A stretch of DNA of 64,000 bases from assembly GCF_018128065.1 (NCBI RefSeq), contig NZ_CP072359.1, positions 62,001 to 126,000 of the forward strand, in the 5' to 3' direction. Below the pieces are notes generated by a model that saw nothing but the letters and a program-made list of their open reading frames with translations, ran no database searches and was not told the DNA's origin. This document shows, piece by piece, positions 62,485-64,000 of this stretch. Origin of the DNA: Prevotella melaninogenica. Its GTDB lineage: Bacteria > Bacteroidota > Bacteroidia > Bacteroidales > Bacteroidaceae. How positions within the stretch are numbered: the stretch's first letter is position 1; each line of letters starts with the position of its first letter. The position numbers and the translations under genes were made by a program.

Positions 62485-63909
62485 TTAGGCGTGTGCAAGT
62501 TTCATACGTGCATGTGCTTTAGCATAGCGCAAGTACAGACAACTAACTTCCTGAATAACTACAGCATCGGTGTTACGAATACCGGCTTTCTTTAAGTCAA
62601 GAATATTACGAGCCCAAGATACGTGTGTTTTCTTAGACAAATATTCTGGATCAAGAGCGAAGCCACAATCACTCATACCGTTAACATCAAACAACTCATG
62701 ATGAACCGTGAGCACCTCGCCAAAGTCTGTATCCCATGACTTAAACTTCAAGTTCCAAACTTCAACGGTGTCCTTCAGACGGAACTTGTCACTCTTAATC
62801 TTAGAGAATGCAGAAAGCATGTCTGAGCCACAGAGAAGAATCTTACGCTTATTTCCAATACCAGTACCAACAAACAAATCCTTGGTGATATCAACAAGGT
62901 CTTCATCTGAAATAACAGCACAATTCTTTGCCGCATCCCACTTTCCAACCTCGATATCCTTTCCTGCCATCCACCAAATACCACCAGTGAACCAAGTATT
63001 CATACCTTCCTTTGCGATATGCTTGATAACATTCTTAACACCAAACAGGTAAGTGTTCTCCATTGCAAGGCGCATGTCGTAGATACCATCCTCTTCCAAA
63101 TCAGAGAAGTTCCAGTTCACCTCCTTTGAAGCAATCTTATCAAAGGTTGACTGTTCTACTTGAATCATGAAATTCTGACAGTACTGGGTCTCTGGCATTG
63201 GAATATTATTGAAACGTCCAGTCTGAACATCCAACTCTCCACAAGCCTTACCCATTCTAACAAGCGTAGCTCCACTCTTTATCTCTGGAACAAAGATTGG
63301 CTGCTTAGAGGTGTTATCCATAGAGCCATTAACAGCATATACTGTAGGGACGTTTGTTGAAGCATCCTTACCACATACACACAGCACAAGGTCAGGAATA
63401 TTACTACCAGTATATGCCTTGCCAGTATTAGGGTCTGTTACACCCTTAACGCCAACTACACGAATAGTATCGTCAAGTGTAAACATATTGGTGTCGCTCA
63501 CAGGAAGTGACGTGCTGGCACCACTGGTCATAGCCTCAACCTTCTTTGTAGTAGTACACTTAATCTCACGTGTTCCAACAGAATAATACTTCACCTCAAA
63601 TGAGTCACAAGAACTTGATTTAGCATAGCGACTAATCTGGTCCACTGGCGTAGCCATAGGACGAATCTTAACGATACGCTGGTCTACGTCGCTCATGTAG
63701 AAGTTTTCGTCACCATCTGTACGTCCCTGCGTTTCTGTCGCAATACCATCAGTGCCACCAGTGCCCTCTGCGCCTGCATTTGTTTTTCCTGCATCTGGAA
63801 GTGCGGAGGCGTTAGCCATCAGCACGCCGTTTGACGCTCCCATCACAATAGCCAACAATGTTAGCATAATGCGATAGAGAAAACTCGAACTTTTCTTAAT
63901 TTTCTTCAT
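62485..63909 (-). CDS. Major capsid protein, SU10/DUF5309 type, with hydrophobic N-terminus
   Basis: The 474 residues match the SU10-like capsid family: RIVKIRPMATPVDQISRYA, GRFNNIPMPETQYCQNFMIQ, EDGIYDMRLAMENTYLFGV, then HHELFDVNGMSDCGF and CLYLRYAKAHARM at the end. The first 36 residues (basic start, then hydrophobic FLYRIMLTLLAIVMGASNG to about 31) look like a signal peptide, which is odd for a capsid. Residues 37-70 are Gly/Thr-rich, the likely scaffold or delta region. No stop or break is seen. Confidence 0.85.
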   Translation of the reverse strand: MKKIKKSSSFLYRIMLTLLAIVMGASNGVLMANASALPDAGKTNAGAEGTGGTDGIATETQGRTDGDENFYMSDVDQRIVKIRPMATPVDQISRYAKSSSCDSFEVKYYSVGTREIKCTTTKKVEAMTSGASTSLPVSDTNMFTLDDTIRVVGVKGVTDPNTGKAYTGSNIPDLVLCVCGKDASTNVPTVYAVNGSMDNTSKQPIFVPEIKSGATLVRMGKACGELDVQTGRFNNIPMPETQYCQNFMIQVEQSTFDKIASKEVNWNFSDLEEDGIYDMRLAMENTYLFGVKNVIKHIAKEGMNTWFTGGIWWMAGKDIEVGKWDAAKNCAVISDEDLVDITKDLFVGTGIGNKRKILLCGSDMLSAFSKIKSDKFRLKDTVEVWNLKFKSWDTDFGEVLTVHHELFDVNGMSDCGFALDPEYLSKKTHVSWARNILDLKKAGIRNTDAVVIQEVSCLYLRYAKAHARMKLAHA

Positions 63910-63949
63910 TCTTCCTTTTGTTTTGAATTATTAATAGTAAAATTTGTAC

Positions 63950-64000
63950 TTATTTGTAGGCTGTACGTTTTTCGCCACCTCGCTCCCAAATAGACTGAGC
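63950..64000 (-). CDS. C-terminal end of an upstream phage gene (cut by window)
   Basis: On the minus strand the last 16 codons (AQSIWERGGEKRTAYK) end at a TAA at 63950-63952. The gene runs past the right edge of the window. A head protein before the capsid gene (for example scaffold or protease) is expected, but nothing shows its identity. Confidence 0.4.
   Translation of the reverse strand, partial: AQSIWERGGEKRTAYK

Overview
The window looks like a chromosome segment of an oral-type Prevotella (Bacteroidota). The signs are an AT-rich genome, promoters of the Bacteroidota type (TTTG, about 20 bases, then TAnnTTTG), and Bacteroidota-style proteins such as S9 dipeptidyl peptidase IV, PqqD/HprK-like genes and phage families typical of Bacteroides and Prevotella. 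The species cannot be fixed from this sequence alone.

Positions 1 to about 28.7 kb are ordinary chromosome. The genes run: a cut-off and frameshifted tRNA methyltransferase, lon, tgt, an LptF/LptG-type permease, a DEAD-box helicase, gdhA, a secreted nucleotidase, nudC, a purine permease, tRNA-Val, tRNA-Tyr and tRNA-Cys, small membrane proteins, the RNase P RNA, an HtrA/DegP protease, the primary sigma factor followed by a secreted protein and an HprK-like/S26-like/PqqD trio, dipeptidyl peptidase IV divergent from a radical SAM gene, and clpB. Strong terminators and clear promoters bound most units. From 28.7 to 29.8 kb lies repeat-rich sequence with no credible gene.

From about 29.8 or 31.4 kb to the right edge the window holds most of a tailed-phage prophage. 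A leftward S24 repressor faces a rightward early region across a control region with two near-identical 15-bp sites. The early region carries a Cro-like protein, a BRO/KilAC antirepressor, an SMC-like ATPase joined to a repeat protein, RecT, an MBL hydrolase, an HU-like protein, a VRR-NUC nuclease, a Lin1244-type replication protein, a DnaC-like ATPase, many small proteins, a cytosine methyltransferase with a 306-codon ORF nested in another frame, an ASCH-like protein and a large structural-type protein. At about 48.3 kb this meets a leftward late region: a triplet of related proteins, the lysis genes (amidase and small membrane proteins), an HU-like gene, a 2696-residue tail protein, two connector-like proteins and a SU10-type major capsid protein. 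Terminase, portal and integrase are not visible and should lie past 64 kb, so the right end is open.

Points most worth a second look: the dual-coded methyltransferase; the last ~120 bp of the giant tail gene, where GC jumps from about 43% to 64% and the protein resembles a hypervariable lectin-like tip; the near-identical 60-bp repeats and the gene fusion in the SMC-like gene; and three places where one missing A in an A-run would explain a broken or fused gene, which raises the question of sequencing error.
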